DNA of 44,402 bases from Welwitschia mirabilis (GCA_051453625.1 JBOZIK010000001.1:14681907-14726308); one strand, 5' to 3'. Shown: positions 23,876 through 35,097, numbered from the stretch's first letter. Numbers and translations: made by a program. The notes: generated by a model from the sequence alone, not told the origin.

Positions 23876-23886
23876 CTCTCTCTCTT
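23674..23886. repeat. Long (CT)n microsatellite spanning a gap
   Basis: CT repeats run from 23674 to 23711 and from 23812 to about 23886, with two TTTC interruptions at the right end. The gap at 23712-23811 falls inside the tract, so its true length is unknown. Open frames of Leu-Ser repeats here are only the translation of the microsatellite. Confidence 0.97.
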
Positions 23887-23951
23887 ACACTAACATTTTA
23901 TTTCTAAATATCTTAGATTTTTAAAAAAAATTTGAAGGGTAACATCCCTAC

Positions 23952-26199
23952 AACTCTAAATAACTTTACTTTTTTTCATCTTTAGACTTAAACCTTGGAA
24001 GCTATTAAGAAAATAAAATGAAAGAATTCATTTTCATTTAATGAATCATAGAAAAAAATTTGAATTCATGAACATTTCAATCAAAAAAAACTTTAATAAT
24101 TCCAGTTCTGCTAACTAAAACCTTTTCCTACAAAACCTTAAAAACCTAAAGGAAGAGATGGTTTTGATTCTAAAAAAATCAAAGCTTCTACAAGTAAAAT
24201 ATAGTGATTACAAAAGAAAATTTTAAAGAAAGATATGTATATAAATATTTATTTTATTTTTTCTTAATTATTATTTTTTATTATTATTATTATTATTATT
24301 TTAATTTTTTTAAATAGAGAAAGGAATCAATACTACTTATAAAATTTTCCTCCATTTATTACAAAACACCCATGGAATTGAATCACTAATGAACCATCAT
24401 ATATAGAAATATATTAACATAGAACATGGTTTATAAGACCCTTCAATTTCTTATTGCTCTGTTGTAGTTCGTCTCGGTTGATAATCATACTTGATAAAAC
24501 TCCCTAATGCTACAAGGCATCATATAGAATTTTATCCTTTATTTTGACTAAATGAAATCATCCAATCTCATTCACAGAACACATAAAATTTTGATGAAAT
24601 ATTTCAACATGCATACTCTTTCTCTCTTGATGAGGAATACCACATAAGGGGAAAAAAGGTAAAAAAGGATTTATAATGAAAAAATTTATCTAAGGCAAAG
24701 AATGAATCTATGAAATGATTGTAAATGAAGCTTCTTGCTAGGACATAATACCACCTCTTAATAAATTGGAAAAGAAAATAAATAAATAAAAGTTACATCA
24801 TTTTAAGTACTATATCCCCCCCAATTATACAAACTTCGAGTGTTCACATGATTTAAATCTGAGAAAGATATATAAATCACATGTGGCTTTAGCATAGGTG
24901 ATTCTACTATTTCTTTAAGAAAATCTTCTCCTTAATCACTTAGAGCATTTCCTTTAAATGGGCATGCCTTTCCAAGTGATTACTTATGGTTTTCATTTTC
25001 TTAGGACTTTTATTATCACTGTCTGTTTCATCAGCATACTTCCTCCAACTTTTGCTCTAGTTATTTTCTAAAATATCTNNNNNNNNNNNNNNNNNNNNNN
25101 NNNNNNNNNNNNNNNNNNNNNNNNNNNNNNNNNNNNNNNNNNNNNNNNNNNNNNNNNNNNNNNNNNNNNNNNNNNNNNAACTCTATTTTTTTTCATCTTT
25201 AGACTAAAACCTTGGAAGATATCAGAAAAATAAAATGAAATAATTCATAGTCATTTAATGAATCGTAGAAAAAATTTGAATTCATTAACTTTTCAACCAA
25301 AAAAAAATTTAATAATTCCAGTTCTTCTAACTAAAACCTTTTCCTACAAAAACCTTAAAAACCTAAAGGAAGAGATGGTTTTGATTCTAAACAAATCAAG
25401 CTTCTACAAGTAAAATGTAGTGATTATAAAAGAAAATTTCAAAGAAAGATATGTATATAAATATTTATTTTTTATTTATTATTATTATTATTATTAAAAC
25501 TACTTTTAAATAGAGAAAGGAACCAATACTACTTACAAAATTTTCCTCCATTCATTACAAAACACTCATGAAATTGAGTCACAAATGAACCATCATATAT
25601 AGAAATACATTAACATAGAACATGGTTTATAAGACTCTTTAGTTTCTTATTGCTTCGTTGTAGTTCGTCTTAGTTGATAATCATACTTGCTAAAACTCCC
25701 TAATGCTACAAGGCACCATATAGAATTTTATCCTTTATTTTGATTAAATGAATACATCCAATCTCATTCATAGAACACATAAAATTTTGATGAAATATTT
25801 CAACATGCATAATCTTTCTCTCTTGATGAGGAACACCACATAAGGGGCAAAAAAGGTAAAAAAGGATTTACAATAAAAAAATTTATCTAAGTCAAAGAAT
25901 GAATCTATGAAAAGTTATGTCAATTTAAGTACTATATCCCCCCCAATTATGCAAACTTTGAGAGTTCATATAATTTAATTTTGAGAAAGATATATAAATC
26001 ACATGTGACTTCAGCATAGGTGATTCTACTGTATCTTTAAGAAAATCTCCTTTTTAATCACATAGAGCATATTCTTTAAATGGGCATGCCTTTCCAAGTG
26101 ATTATTATGGTCTTCATTTTCTTAGGACTTTCATTATCACTGTTTGTTTCATCAGCATACTTACTCTAACTTTTGTTCTAGTTATTTTCTAAAATATCT
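23952..26199. repeat. Direct duplicate flanking 100-N gap (1.1 kb)
   Basis: 23952-25078 and 25179-26199 align over their whole length. Landmarks include the CTAAAACCTTTTCCTACAAA block, a (TTA)n run at 24278-24300 versus 25478-25496, and the C7 run in ATATCCCCCCCAATTAT. The left copy is about 100 bp longer, mainly because of a segment near 24720-24800 (CTTCTTGCTAGGACATAATA region) absent from the right copy. Both abut the gap. The locus encodes nothing I can recognise. Confidence 0.92.
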
Positions 26200-26736
26200 T
26201 TGTTAATAGTAACTTCCTTATCATTCTTATCTTTCCCATGCCTTGATCACCCAATGCTAGGATCTCCATTGTAGTTTCTATAGTGATCATATTTTTTGTT
26301 CTCTTCATCATCCTTTGTAAATTTCTTTCGAGACTAAGAACCACTGTGGTATTTACTGCAAGTTCATATGCATTAAATGCACTTNNNNNNNNNNNNNNNN
26401 NNNNNNNNNNNNNNNNNNNNNNNNNNNNNNNNNNNNNNNNNNNNNNNNNNNNNNNNNNNNNNNNNNNNNNNNNNNNNNNNNNNNTTTCTTAGGACTTTTA
26501 TTATCACTGTCTGTTTCATCAGCATACTTCCTCTAACTTTTGTTCTAGTTATTTTCTAAAATATCTTTGTTAATAATGACTTCTTTATCATTCTTATCTT
26601 TTCCATGCCTTGATCACCCAATGCTAGGATCTCCATTATAGTTTCTATAGCGATCATCTTTTTTGTTCTCTTCATCATCCTTTGTAAATTTCTTTCGAGA
26701 CCAGGAACCACTCTGGTATTTACTGCAAGTGCATCT
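26118..26736. repeat. Direct duplicate flanking 100-N gap (about 260 bp)
   Basis: 26118-26384 and 26485-26736 are near-identical; the right copy runs into another gap (26737-26761). The left copy ends with an extra ATGCATTAAATGCACTT-like tail. Confidence 0.9.
26485..26736 (-). pseudogene. Unidentified hydrophilic coding-like fragment, possible zinc-knuckle region
   Basis: From 26736 leftwards one minus frame covers 84 codons interrupted only by one TGA and two TAG. It starts RCTCSKYQSGSWSRKKF and continues with a Lys/Asp/Asn-rich segment (KDDEENKKDDRYRNYN, GKDKNDKEVIINKDI) and DETDSDNKSPKK. The first part loosely resembles the C-x-x-C-x-x-x-G-H-W-S-R-x-C zinc knuckle of some plant copia gag proteins, with the histidine and last cysteine missing. 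The charged part would also fit a nuclear host protein. The allelic-looking copy at 26118-26384 keeps the same frame. The gap at 26737 hides what lies upstream. Confidence 0.35.
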
Positions 26737-26761
26737 NNNNNNNNNNNNNNNNNNNNNNNNN

Positions 26762-27866
26762 AATACGCTTCTATTCTAACATCCTTGGATATTTTTATAG
26801 TAATATCCCTCCTGCAATAAGGTTATTTCCATGGTCAGCACTTTTTCCGCTTAGCCTTTATGAAGGATAGCAACAAAAAAAACCTGCGTTTTTAAAAGGG
26901 GGGAATGATAGCAAGTATAAAAAAACATAGTCAAAATGCTAATACATAGATGCTAGAATAGATCATTCATTGAAATTCAAATGAAAATACAAAGAGAGGA
27001 ACATTAGAAAATGCATCAGAGAATAAAGCTGACAGTGACACCAAAATAGAATGCAAATAGCGACATTAGAACTAANNNNNNNNNNGGAACATTTGAAAAT
27101 GCATCAAAGAATAAAGCAAACAGTAACATCAAAATAGAATTAGCAAATAGTAACATTATAACTAAATTAGCAAATAGTGATATTAGATCAGAGAACAACA
27201 TAGAATAGTGACAGGGGTTAAAGGATTAGAATGCAAAAAGTAGAACGTGAGGATCAGAACAATACAACAGCATAATTCTAGGACAAATAGAATAACAAAG
27301 GGAAAATAGCATCAGAAAAATGTGGAAGACAAAGCATAAATGCAAGGGTATTTTAGCATTATCAACACTTTTTTAAGTTCCATTCATCATTTCTTTTCAA
27401 GCCTTTAGAACAATTTATATCTTTTTAATTTTAGAATTGAAATCCATGTAATTTCTCTTTATTTTTCTTACAATGTTATGTGTTTTCATATTTCCAAGTA
27501 GCATAGTAAGATTTTGAACTTCTCATATACTAACTATTTTAGTAATACTATTTATGAATCTTAGAAATCATTAATATAGGATAAAAAAGAGTTATTTATA
27601 ATTTCTTTTTTAAGGGTAATAGATCTCAAATCTAATCCTTCATAATCTAATTTCTAATAATTTGATTTCTTCTTATTAGTTTCAATACCATAATATATTT
27701 GTGAGGTATCTTCAAAAATTCTTGGAATTTGAAAATAGGTAATTTTCATTGAGTTGGCATGTTGATTAGCATTTAAAATGTCTAGAGGAAACATCTCTTT
27801 CTTGAAATCCTAGAATGAAATATAATAAATTTTTTTATCAAGTTATTTTTTTCATTTTTCTTAGTT
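26762..27866. other. Non-coding stretch with short imperfect repeats
   Basis: Around 27000-27190 the motif GCAAATAGYRACATTA recurs several times in an imperfect array. At 26840-26900 there are three CG dinucleotides and a G6 run, unusual for the surroundings. No gene is recognised. Confidence 0.35.
26998..27165. repeat. Direct duplicate flanking 10-N gap (about 79 bp)
   Basis: 26998-27075 and 27086-27165 share GGAACATTWGAAAATGCATC and the following 60 bases, ending AACTAA, and abut the gap. Confidence 0.88.
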
Positions 27867-28173
27867 TTGTATATTTCAATGTGTTTTATACATATAATTA
27901 AGAGATCATCAATGATGTTTCATATGTAGTAAGTATGAGAATTATCATTCATTAGTTAATCCAAAATATANNNNNNNNNNNNNNNNNNNNNNNNNNNNNN
28001 NNNNNNNNNNNNNNNNNNNNNNNNNNNNNNNNNNNNNNNNNNNNNNNNNNNNNNNNNNNNNNNNNNNNNNTATATATTTCAATGTGTTTTATACAAATAT
28101 TTACGAGATCATCAATGATGTTTCATATGTAGTAAGTATGGGAATTATCATTCATTAGTTAATCCAAAATATA
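27867..28173. repeat. Direct duplicate flanking 100-N gap (104 bp)
   Basis: 27867-27970 and 28071-28173 match nearly perfectly, ending AATCCAAAATATA, and abut the gap. Confidence 0.92.
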
Positions 28174-28635
28174 CACAAACTTTGAAATTTTTCTATTCTT
28201 TATATTCATTAAAAACTTCAATTTTATGTTTTATAAGTTACATGACTATTATATACACATGATTTTTCTTCAACCTCGATGATTTCATCTCAAGGTTACA
28301 CTCTTAAGATTTTTGTCAATTTTAATTTTCAAATTGATACTNNNNNNNNNNNNNNNNNNNNNNNNNNNNNNNNNNNNNNNNNNNNNNNNNNNNNNNNNNN
28401 NNNNNNNNNNNNNNNNNNNNNNNNNNNNNNNNNNNNNNNNNNNNNNNNNNNNNNNNNNNNNNNNNNNNNNNNNNNNNNNNNNNNNNNNNNNNNNNNNNNN
28501 NNNNNNNNNNNNNNNNNNNNNNNNNNNNNNNNNNNNNNNNNNNNNNNNNNNNNNNNNNNNNNNNNNNNNNNNNNNNNNNNNNNNNNNNNNNNNNNNNNNN
28601 NNNNNNNNNNNNNNNNNNNNNNNNNNNNNNNNNNN
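28174..28635. other. Stretch mostly occupied by a 294-N gap
   Basis: 28342-28635 is unknown sequence. The visible 168 bases before it are AT-rich with no recognised feature. The 5' LTR or leader of the gypsy element that follows may lie here. Confidence 0.4.
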
Positions 28636-29039
28636 GTTAACCCAGAGGAAAAAGCTTGCATTTCTGAAGATGAGTACAAGATGCTCATCCAATAACATCA
28701 TTCAACTTTCATCCCTCATCAACTTTGTATTATAAATGATTATAGGAGTTATTGAGAAAACTAATACTATTAGACAACAAAAAATAGTATTGTTAGACAA
28801 TGAAAACAGGGTACTCCTTGAGGATCCTTTTTCCAAAAAAATGAGAAAAATGAAGAATTTGTAAATGAATGGGATCATAACCAAAAACCCAAGACATCAC
28901 ATAAACTTGAATTAAAAATCCCAAAAAAGAACTACTATGGTAATAGCTTATTTGAGTATGTAATGAATAATGAAAAACCACTAAAAACAACCTAGGAAAG
29001 ATAAATCTTAAATTTAGTTAACCGAATTCAACATGCTTT

Positions 29040-30240
29040 GGGAGGATATCAATGATATTAAAGGAGGCCTTTTTAAAAAAAGAATAATTACCTTGTTACA
29101 TACTTTTATGACATCCCAATCCATTCTTCTATCCCTAGTAAGATAATTTCACCTATTGAAATGATTGACTTCAAAAAATTTACAGGTGTTGAAGATCCTG
29201 TTATCCATGTTAGGAACTTCAAACACTCTTGTTACATGTATAACATAGAATGAAATACTACATATCACCTATTTTCTCAATCTCTTATATTATAAGCTCT
29301 TGAATGGTAGCATTGCTTGCCAACTCACTCTATCACAAGTTTGAAATAACTATTTGAAATGTTTGTACAACATTATTTAATCAGCATTACAAAGTAAATG
29401 GCTTTAGACTCATTAATAAAATGAGATAATAATTCAACAAAACCATTAAGACTATGCATGACGATAGAGAGTTATTACCTTATAGTTAGAAACTCCCATC
29501 GTAGACTCTCATATGACATATCTCTTTGCCAAGTCATTCATTCCATCATTTGAAACATTTGAGTAAGCTATTACATTGGTGAAAATAATCAAAGTCGTAG
29601 GTAGAGAAAAAGGCACCATTAAATATGGTAGTACCTCACAAGCTAAATTAACAAGAAAAGAGAACAACAATAATAACAAAGTAAACAATCCAAAGAATGT
29701 TGTAGTAGTTGATCAAACTTCCCAACTAACTCATACTTCTCAATCAATCTATCCACCTCAACCAATGAATAGTCTAATTATATAATGAATACAACTTCAA
29801 CCTTCTTTTTCTTCACATGTCTTTTCATTTTAACTAGTTATAGGACAACCTTATTACTCACTCCTCAACAACTAGAAAACTTCCAATAAGCACAACCACC
29901 TCAACAATAATAACAACCTCAATAATGAACCTGTGCCACTCAAAATCAAGATCAAAATCAGTCTTAAAACTAAAATCCAATTCCAAGACCTAAGAAAAAC
30001 TTCACTAGATTAGACATACCATTAATGAATACCCTTTCCATTCCACTATAAAAGAGGATAATATAACTACCTCTAATTAGGAAAAAGGACCAAATGCATC
30101 AAAATCTAAAAGTTATGATGATTCAAACTATTGTGAATATCACAGGATTAAGGGACATCACACTAAAAACTATTTTAATTTGTAACATATCATTTAAGAT
30201 ATCATTAAAAATAAAAGAGACATTAACTTTGATATAATCC
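29040..30240 (+). pseudogene. Gypsy gag remnant
   Basis: FKKFTGVEDPVIHVRNFKHS and CYMYNIE (about 29169-29250) match the start of the Retrotrans_gag domain, where the family has F-x-G-x-x-D-P-x-x-H-L-x-x-F. FSQSL and ALEW follow. A Lys/Asn-rich open stretch (29576-29785) is followed by a Pro/Gln-rich region with YPPQP. NFTRLDIPLMNTLSIPL (about 29999-30050) matches the conserved block before the zinc-binding part of Tat-like gag. CEYHRIKGHHTKNYF (about 30132-30176) matches C-x-x-H-x-x-x-G-H-x-T-x-x-C, with the last cysteine changed to tyrosine. The region contains many TAA/TAG/TGA stops. Confidence 0.75.
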
Positions 30241-30769
30241 TTGTAACTAAAAATGAATAGCTAGAAATTTATAAGAATCCTTTTCCAACACAAGCTTTCA
30301 CATCACAAACACCACAAAATGTGATGGTTTAAGATGATAATTCCCCTTTTGCAATTTGGATAATCCAAATATAGTTGATAAAATCTTTATAATAAATCAT
30401 TTAAGAAAACAAACAAAATATATAATAATTAGTCTAAATGAAATATGCATAAACTCAACCTACTCCTTGACCAAACATTCAGTCATAATTGCATGCCTCT
30501 AAAGTAGAGAAAGCATATTACTATCTCTCTTCATTGATTGAAAACTTTAAATCCCATAAGCAAGCCTTTTAAAAACTATGTAAAGGATTATTAATATCAA
30601 AAACACCTTAAAAACAAGAACCTACTTCAAACCAAGCAGATATTTAGAAAAATGATGAAGATCATAAAGTCATCAAATTTCAATCTGATGAAATTTTATC
30701 TACCTCTTAACAGACTATCATTACTTAACCATCTTATATTTTAGTAAATATAGGATTTACTAAACTAGA

Positions 30770-31133
30770 TAGAGACTTTATTAATTGTGGAACTAAATTG
30801 AATGTTATTAAATTATCGTGTTTAAATAAGCTCAACTTGTAACATCTATTAGATTTAAGTAAGAATGTAACTATTTGAAGTCTCAATGATCGTGAATACA
30901 AATCCAAGGAAATAGTTACCTTACTAGTTGAGGTGACTACAAGAGTAAAAGATATAGAATTCCATGTGATTAACAACACTTTAGTGTTTAATTTACTTAT
31001 AGATCATCCTTGGGTCATGGATACAGAGGTAATTATATCATTACCCCATCAAAAAATCAATTGTATTGGATCAAAGATCTTAGTGCCACTAGAAGGAAAT
31101 TACATAGTGATTAATGTTAAAGCACGATCTTAA
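30770..31133 (+). pseudogene. Gypsy aspartic protease remnant
   Basis: FINCGTKLNVIKLSCLNKLN (from 30777) aligns with the active-site block of gypsy protease, where the family has a D-S/D-G-S/A core followed by N-x-x-x-L. Here that core reads N-C-G, so the catalytic aspartate is lost. After a frameshift, a 66-codon open stretch at 30933-31133 reads VKDIEFHVINNTLVFNLLID, then HPWV, ISLPHQKINCI and VPLEGNY. This is the typical end of plant gypsy protease (F-N-L-L-L-G-R-P-W, then L-H-Q). The long undecayed stretch is notable beside the stop-ridden flanks. Confidence 0.78.
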
Positions 31134-31291
31134 GCATCTTCCTCATCATTACCTCAAATTTTAGAAAATTAAATCATTATAGTTCTATAGTTTGAAAATG
31201 ATCCTGTAGTTTCCCATTAACTAAAGATTACATAAATCCCTAATGCACAACTCTTGAATTTAGGATGGATTTCATTCCTTCTTGATGATTT

Positions 31292-31455
31292 TTCTATTAC
31301 TTCATAATCATTTTCTTCCACACNNNNNNNNNNNNNNNNNNNNNNNNNNNNNNNNNNNNNNNNNNNNNNNNNNNNNNNNNNNNNNNNNNNNNNNNNNNNN
31401 NNNNNNNNNNNNNNNNNNNNNNNTTCTATTACTTCATAATCATTTTCTTCCACAC
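31292..31455. repeat. Direct duplicate flanking 100-N gap (32 bp)
   Basis: 31292-31323 and 31424-31455 are identical (TTCTATTACTTCATAATC... to CCACAC) and abut the gap. Confidence 0.9.
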
Positions 31456-31466
31456 TATATCTCTAA

Positions 31467-31520
31467 AAAAAAGGAAAAGGGGAGGAGGTGGGGAGGGGGG
31501 GGGGAGTGGGAAAGAAGAAA
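31467..31520 (+). repeat. G-rich purine tract with G-quadruplex potential
   Basis: A-runs are followed by GGGG, AGG, AGG, TGGGG, a G10 run and TGGG within about 45 bases, in otherwise strongly AT-rich DNA. It has at least four G3+ runs at short spacing on the + strand, so a G-quadruplex could form. Confidence 0.75.
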
Positions 31521-31887
31521 CATACATTTTCAACATTTCATCTTTTTAAACTCTTTATTTATGAATAGCCAACTTATATTTCTTTTATTTGTCTTCATTG
31601 GGTGCCAAAATGGAAAGTTAATTGAAGTCACCCTTATGCATTACCTTAGCTGGTGAAATTGTCAAAAGGTATGTCAAGCTCAATTTTAAATAATCCAAAA
31701 CACTAAAGTTTATGAAATAATGAAATCTCAAAAAATGAAATCATTTATAGCAAAATAACAAGATATCAACACATATGATTTTTAAGTAGATCCTAATGAT
31801 TAAGAAAAGTTACTCAAAATTAATCAACATTTATCACAAGTAGTCAAAATAGAAATCGACTTTATGTTATTATCTAATAAATACATA

Positions 31888-32700
31888 TTTTCTTAGCATT
31901 ATAAGGATATGTTAGGCATTGATAAATCAATTGTTATGCATAACATCATTTTGAAACTAAATTCAACCCCAGTGAAATAGAATATTAGAAAAATTAATCC
32001 TTACCTTGCATTGGTAGTAAAAGAAAACTTAGAATGTCTTTTAACTATAGAATTCATTAGATTAAAAGACTATTTAGATTAGTTTTTAAACATGGTAGTT
32101 ATTCCAAAGAAGAATGGTCAAATTAGTATTTGTGTCAATTATGAAGACCTAAATAAGGTAACTTTAAAAGATGATTACCCTTTACCAAACATTGACATTC
32201 TAGTAGATAACATAGCTGGTTATAATCTTTTATCATTCATGGATGGTTATGTAGGTTATAATCAAATATTTATCAATCCTAAAGATCAATACAATACTAC
32301 CTTTATCATGCCCTAGGGATTTTTTCATTATGTTATGTTACTTTTTGGAGTAAAAAATGCTAATTCACAGTGACACACATATTTCGCAACTTGATACATC
32401 ACAATATAGAAGATTATGTTGATGATGTCATAGTAAAATTGAAAATAGTAGATGATCATCCAACTGATTTGAAATAACTTTTCAAGCAAGCAAAATAATA
32501 TATATTATGACTTAATTCAAAGAAGTGTGTTTTCAATTTCTAATCAAAAAAAACTTAGGTTTCATGATTTTAAAATAAGGGATAATATTAAAACAATTAC
32601 CAACATGCTTCCATCACATGATTTAAAATAATTATATAGTTTTTAAGGTAGACTAAAAACCATACATCGATTCATTTTAACCTTGACCAAATGATGTGAA
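31888..32700 (+). pseudogene. Gypsy reverse transcriptase remnant
   Basis: HYKDMLGIDKSIVMHNI (from 31897) matches the pre-polymerase block. A 74-codon open stretch at 32092-32316 reads MVVIPKKNGQISICVNYEDL, then NKVTLKDDYPLPNIDILVD and FMDGYVGYNQIFI (FMDGY at 32236). These are the standard gypsy polymerase boxes, with the first catalytic aspartate present. The catalytic box is present as DYVDDVIVK (YVDD at 32415-32426), followed by DDHPTDL and NSKKCVFNF. Later GRLKTIHRFI marks the start of the connection to RNase H. Stops are TAG/TGA/TAA in linking parts, with frameshifts near 32316-32400. The coding ends at the gap beginning at 32701. Confidence 0.88.
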
Positions 32701-32958
32701 NNNNNNNNNNNNNNNNNNNNNNNNNNNNNNNNNNNNNNNNNNNNNNNNNNNNNNNNNNNNNNNNNNNNNNNNNNNNNNNNNNNNNNNNNNNNNNNNNNNN
32801 NNNNNNNNNNNNNNNNNNNNNNNNNNNNNNNNNNNNNNNNNNNNNNNNNNNNNNNNNNNNNNNNNNNNNNNNNNNNNNNNNNNNNNNNNNNNNNNNNNNN
32901 NNNNNNNNNNNNNNNNNNNNNNNNNNNNNNNNNNNNNNNNNNNNNNNNNNNNNNNNNN
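32701..32958. other. 258-N gap at the left junction of the nested copia element
   Basis: Unknown sequence. Gypsy RNase H N-terminal coding should lie here. Only 20 bases (32959-32978) separate the gap from the copia LTR. Confidence 0.6.
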
Positions 32959-33272
32959 TTCATCTTTACTTCATAGTATGAGGATAGAAAACCCTAGAGG
33001 GAAGATGAATAGGTTTTTAAAATATTCAAATAAAATCATAATAAAAACTTATTTGAAATAGATCACTAGAAAACTTATGCATAAACACACAAAGTATTTA
33101 GAAAAATGAAAATAATAGAAAGCATAAAAATACTAATTAGATGCACACAAGTTTTATAGTGATTTGAGAAATTCCCTGCTCCAATTTTGATGATTAGCTT
33201 ATTACCAAATCTAATTTGGATCTCTGTTAACTCTTCTAGGTATTGCAAGTTAATCTATAACCTTTACACAAG

Positions 33273-33412
33273 GACTTTTGTGGGCTAAGTCTCAATCCTT
33301 TTAAATAGACTTTTCGAAGCTAAGTCTCAACCTTTTTAAATGAACTTTTCTAGGCTAAGTCTTAACCTTTTTAAATGCACTTTTGCAAGCTAAGTCTGAA
33401 CCTTTAGAAGAT
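33273..33412. repeat. Tandem array, 4 x 35 bp, inside the 3' LTR
   Basis: Units start at 33273, 33308, 33343 and 33378, each reading approximately GACTTTTCNAGGCTAAGTCT followed by CAACCTTTTTAAAT. The period is exactly 35 bp. The same four-unit array is in the 5' LTR (42081, 42116, 42151, 42186) and in its duplicated copy (39941-40079). Confidence 0.93.
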
Positions 33413-33952
33413 GTGGTAGTGATGGTAAAATGTCCAACCGCACTGATATCAGTCATTATTTGGCTTAATAATAGTAATGGAGCTCTTCTCCTATAAATGA
33501 TACAAACTACAAATAATGAAGTACAAAGATCTAATCTTATATGTAAAGATACAATAGTTGTTGGCTTGTTCTTGGTTAGAAATGTAATGCCAATATAGTA
33601 TAATCATAAATCATAAGTTTTAATTATTTAGCAAAATTTTCTTTAATGATTTCTCTCTTGGCTATTCATAATGGAAGGATTTTAGAGTTATTACAATTAA
33701 AAAAAATGTTTTTAACAGCTAGAAAATAGCTACATAACAGATATAAAATTTCCATTTCTATCTAGCTGATTAACCCCTCAAATGTTTAGTTAACTCCTCT
33801 TAGTATTGTGACTTAAATTAGTTACCTAAGTGAACTATTCAATTGACCTAGTTTCTTATAGCTTCATGTCCAATCGACCCTTAGGGTCTAGTCAACCACT
33901 CATCTAGTTGCTTGCATATCTATCTGGTCATTTGTTTATTCCTAAGAAAATC

Positions 33953-34144
33953 CATTCCAATTTTCTGCATTAGGTTCAATCAACTCCTTAAGTATCTANN
34001 NNNNNNNNNNNNNNNNNNNNNNNNNNNNNNNNNNNNNNNNNNNNNNNNNNNNNNNNNNNNNNNNNNNNNNNNNNNNNNNNNNNNNNNNNNNNNNNNNNAA
34101 TTCCAATTTTCTGCATTGGGTTCAATCAACTCCTTAGGTGTCTG
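33953..34144. repeat. Direct duplicate flanking 100-N gap (46 bp)
   Basis: 33953-33998 and 34099-34144 share ATTCCAATTTTCTGCATT and the next 27 bases with four differences, abutting the gap. Confidence 0.88.
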
Positions 34145-34477
34145 GTTGACCCTTTGACGATCAGCTCAAGGATATCAAGTGCATAGTGCTTAGGTCTAGT
34201 TAACCCCTCATAGGTCCAATAGACTCCTTAGATCTCTAGTTAATCCCTTTGATTTATTTTAATTCTAAGAGTTTACTCTAGGTGCAGTCGATCCCTTAGA
34301 AGTTTAGTTGACTCCTCAAGAGGGTAATTGAACTAGATATATTTTAGTAATCAAAATGTAACATTCCTAGCTTTAGCTTCTAACCTACAAGTAATCAATA
34401 TTTTCTGCACAAGATACATAAATTTTGCTTCACAAAAAATACTAGTTTGATATTAATTTATAATAAATAATCTAACA

Positions 34478-34549
34478 ATCTTCCCCTTTGACATTGATGG
34501 CAAGAATTCCTTAATTGTAAAATATTAAAATTAATAAAGCTCCCCCTCA
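34478..34549 (-). promoter_or_regulatory. Two polypurine tracts next to the 3' LTR
   Basis: On the minus strand TCAAAGGGGAAGAT (34491-34478) directly precedes the LTR start TGTTAG, as required for plus-strand DNA priming. A second purine run, TGAGGGGGAGC (34549-34539), lies about 50 bases upstream. From memory, several polypurine tracts before the 3' LTR are a known trait of Sireviruses, which supports the lineage call. Confidence 0.75.
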
Positions 34550-35097
34550 CAAAATGCCTATCAGTCTTTGGAAAAATCTTAAACCTTTTAATACTAAATG
34601 TAAATATTTTAATAAGATTTAATTTGTGCTAACATTAAAATAATTTAAGGCGCAATTTTAAAGAGTTAAAAAAAATATCAAAATGTTTATGAAAAATAAT
34701 AATTATGAAAAGAAACATTTAAGAAAATGTAAAATGTTTAAAAAAAATAACATTTACGAAAAGCAACATTTTGATTATACAATATTTAATGTTTTGTTCA
34801 TTGGTAATTAAAAGTGAACTATAAATATATAGAATGAACAACATTTTGATCCTAAATATTTAATATATCAAAAATTTTAAGTTCATATAGAAATTAGATT
34901 TGCACTAAAAATTTGAGATACAAATTAGAGAGNNNNNNNNNNNNNNNNNNNNNNNNNNNNNNNNNNNNNNNNNNNNNNNNNNNNNNNNNNNNNNNNNNNN
35001 NNNNNNNNNNNNNNNNNNNNNNNNNNNNNNNNNNNNNNNNNNNNNNNNNNNNNNNNNNNCAAGAAAAAAAAGACATAAACATAAAAGTAAAGATCTA
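34550..35097. other. Untranslated 3' internal region of the copia element
   Basis: Very A/T-rich, with no coding frame on the minus strand. It includes the 127-N gap at 34933-35059. It lies between the end of the envelope-position ORF and the polypurine tracts. Confidence 0.5.

Larger units (their letters stand above)
31134..31887. other. Gypsy protease-polymerase linker with G-rich tract
   Basis: No motif is recognised. It contains the contig-overlap duplicate at 31292-31455 and a purine/G-rich tract at about 31467-31520. In Tat-like elements a poorly conserved linker separates the protease from the reverse transcriptase. Confidence 0.45.
32979..34477 (-). repeat. 3' LTR of the SIRE-type copia element
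   Basis: Plus-strand left end TGAGGATAGAAAACCCTAGA aligns with the 5' LTR end TGGAATTGAGAACCCTAGA. The right end AATAATCTAACA (34466-34477) aligns with ATAATCTAACA at 43711-43721. Between them lie the 4 x 35-bp array (33273-33412) and a region rich in TTGACC, TCGACC and GGTCAA motifs (33840-34325). It contains the gap 33999-34098 with a 46-bp contig-overlap duplicate. Confidence 0.88.

Noticed and set aside
23635-23907. Open frames of Leu-Ser repeats
   Set aside because: They are only the translation of the CT microsatellite and run through the gap.
26765-26900. Patch with several CG dinucleotides and a G run, as possible foreign or vector DNA
   Set aside because: Too short, no recognisable source, and three or four CG sites can occur by chance.
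28279-28735. Several open frames of 119-140 codons on both strands
   Set aside because: Most of their length is the 294-N gap; the visible ends show no motif.
32643-33061. Open frames across the 258-N gap
   Set aside because: Open only because the unknown bases cannot contain a stop; the flanks belong to the gypsy pol and the copia LTR.
33273-33412. 35-bp repeats as a CRISPR-like array
   Set aside because: Units are contiguous with no spacers and lie within an LTR.
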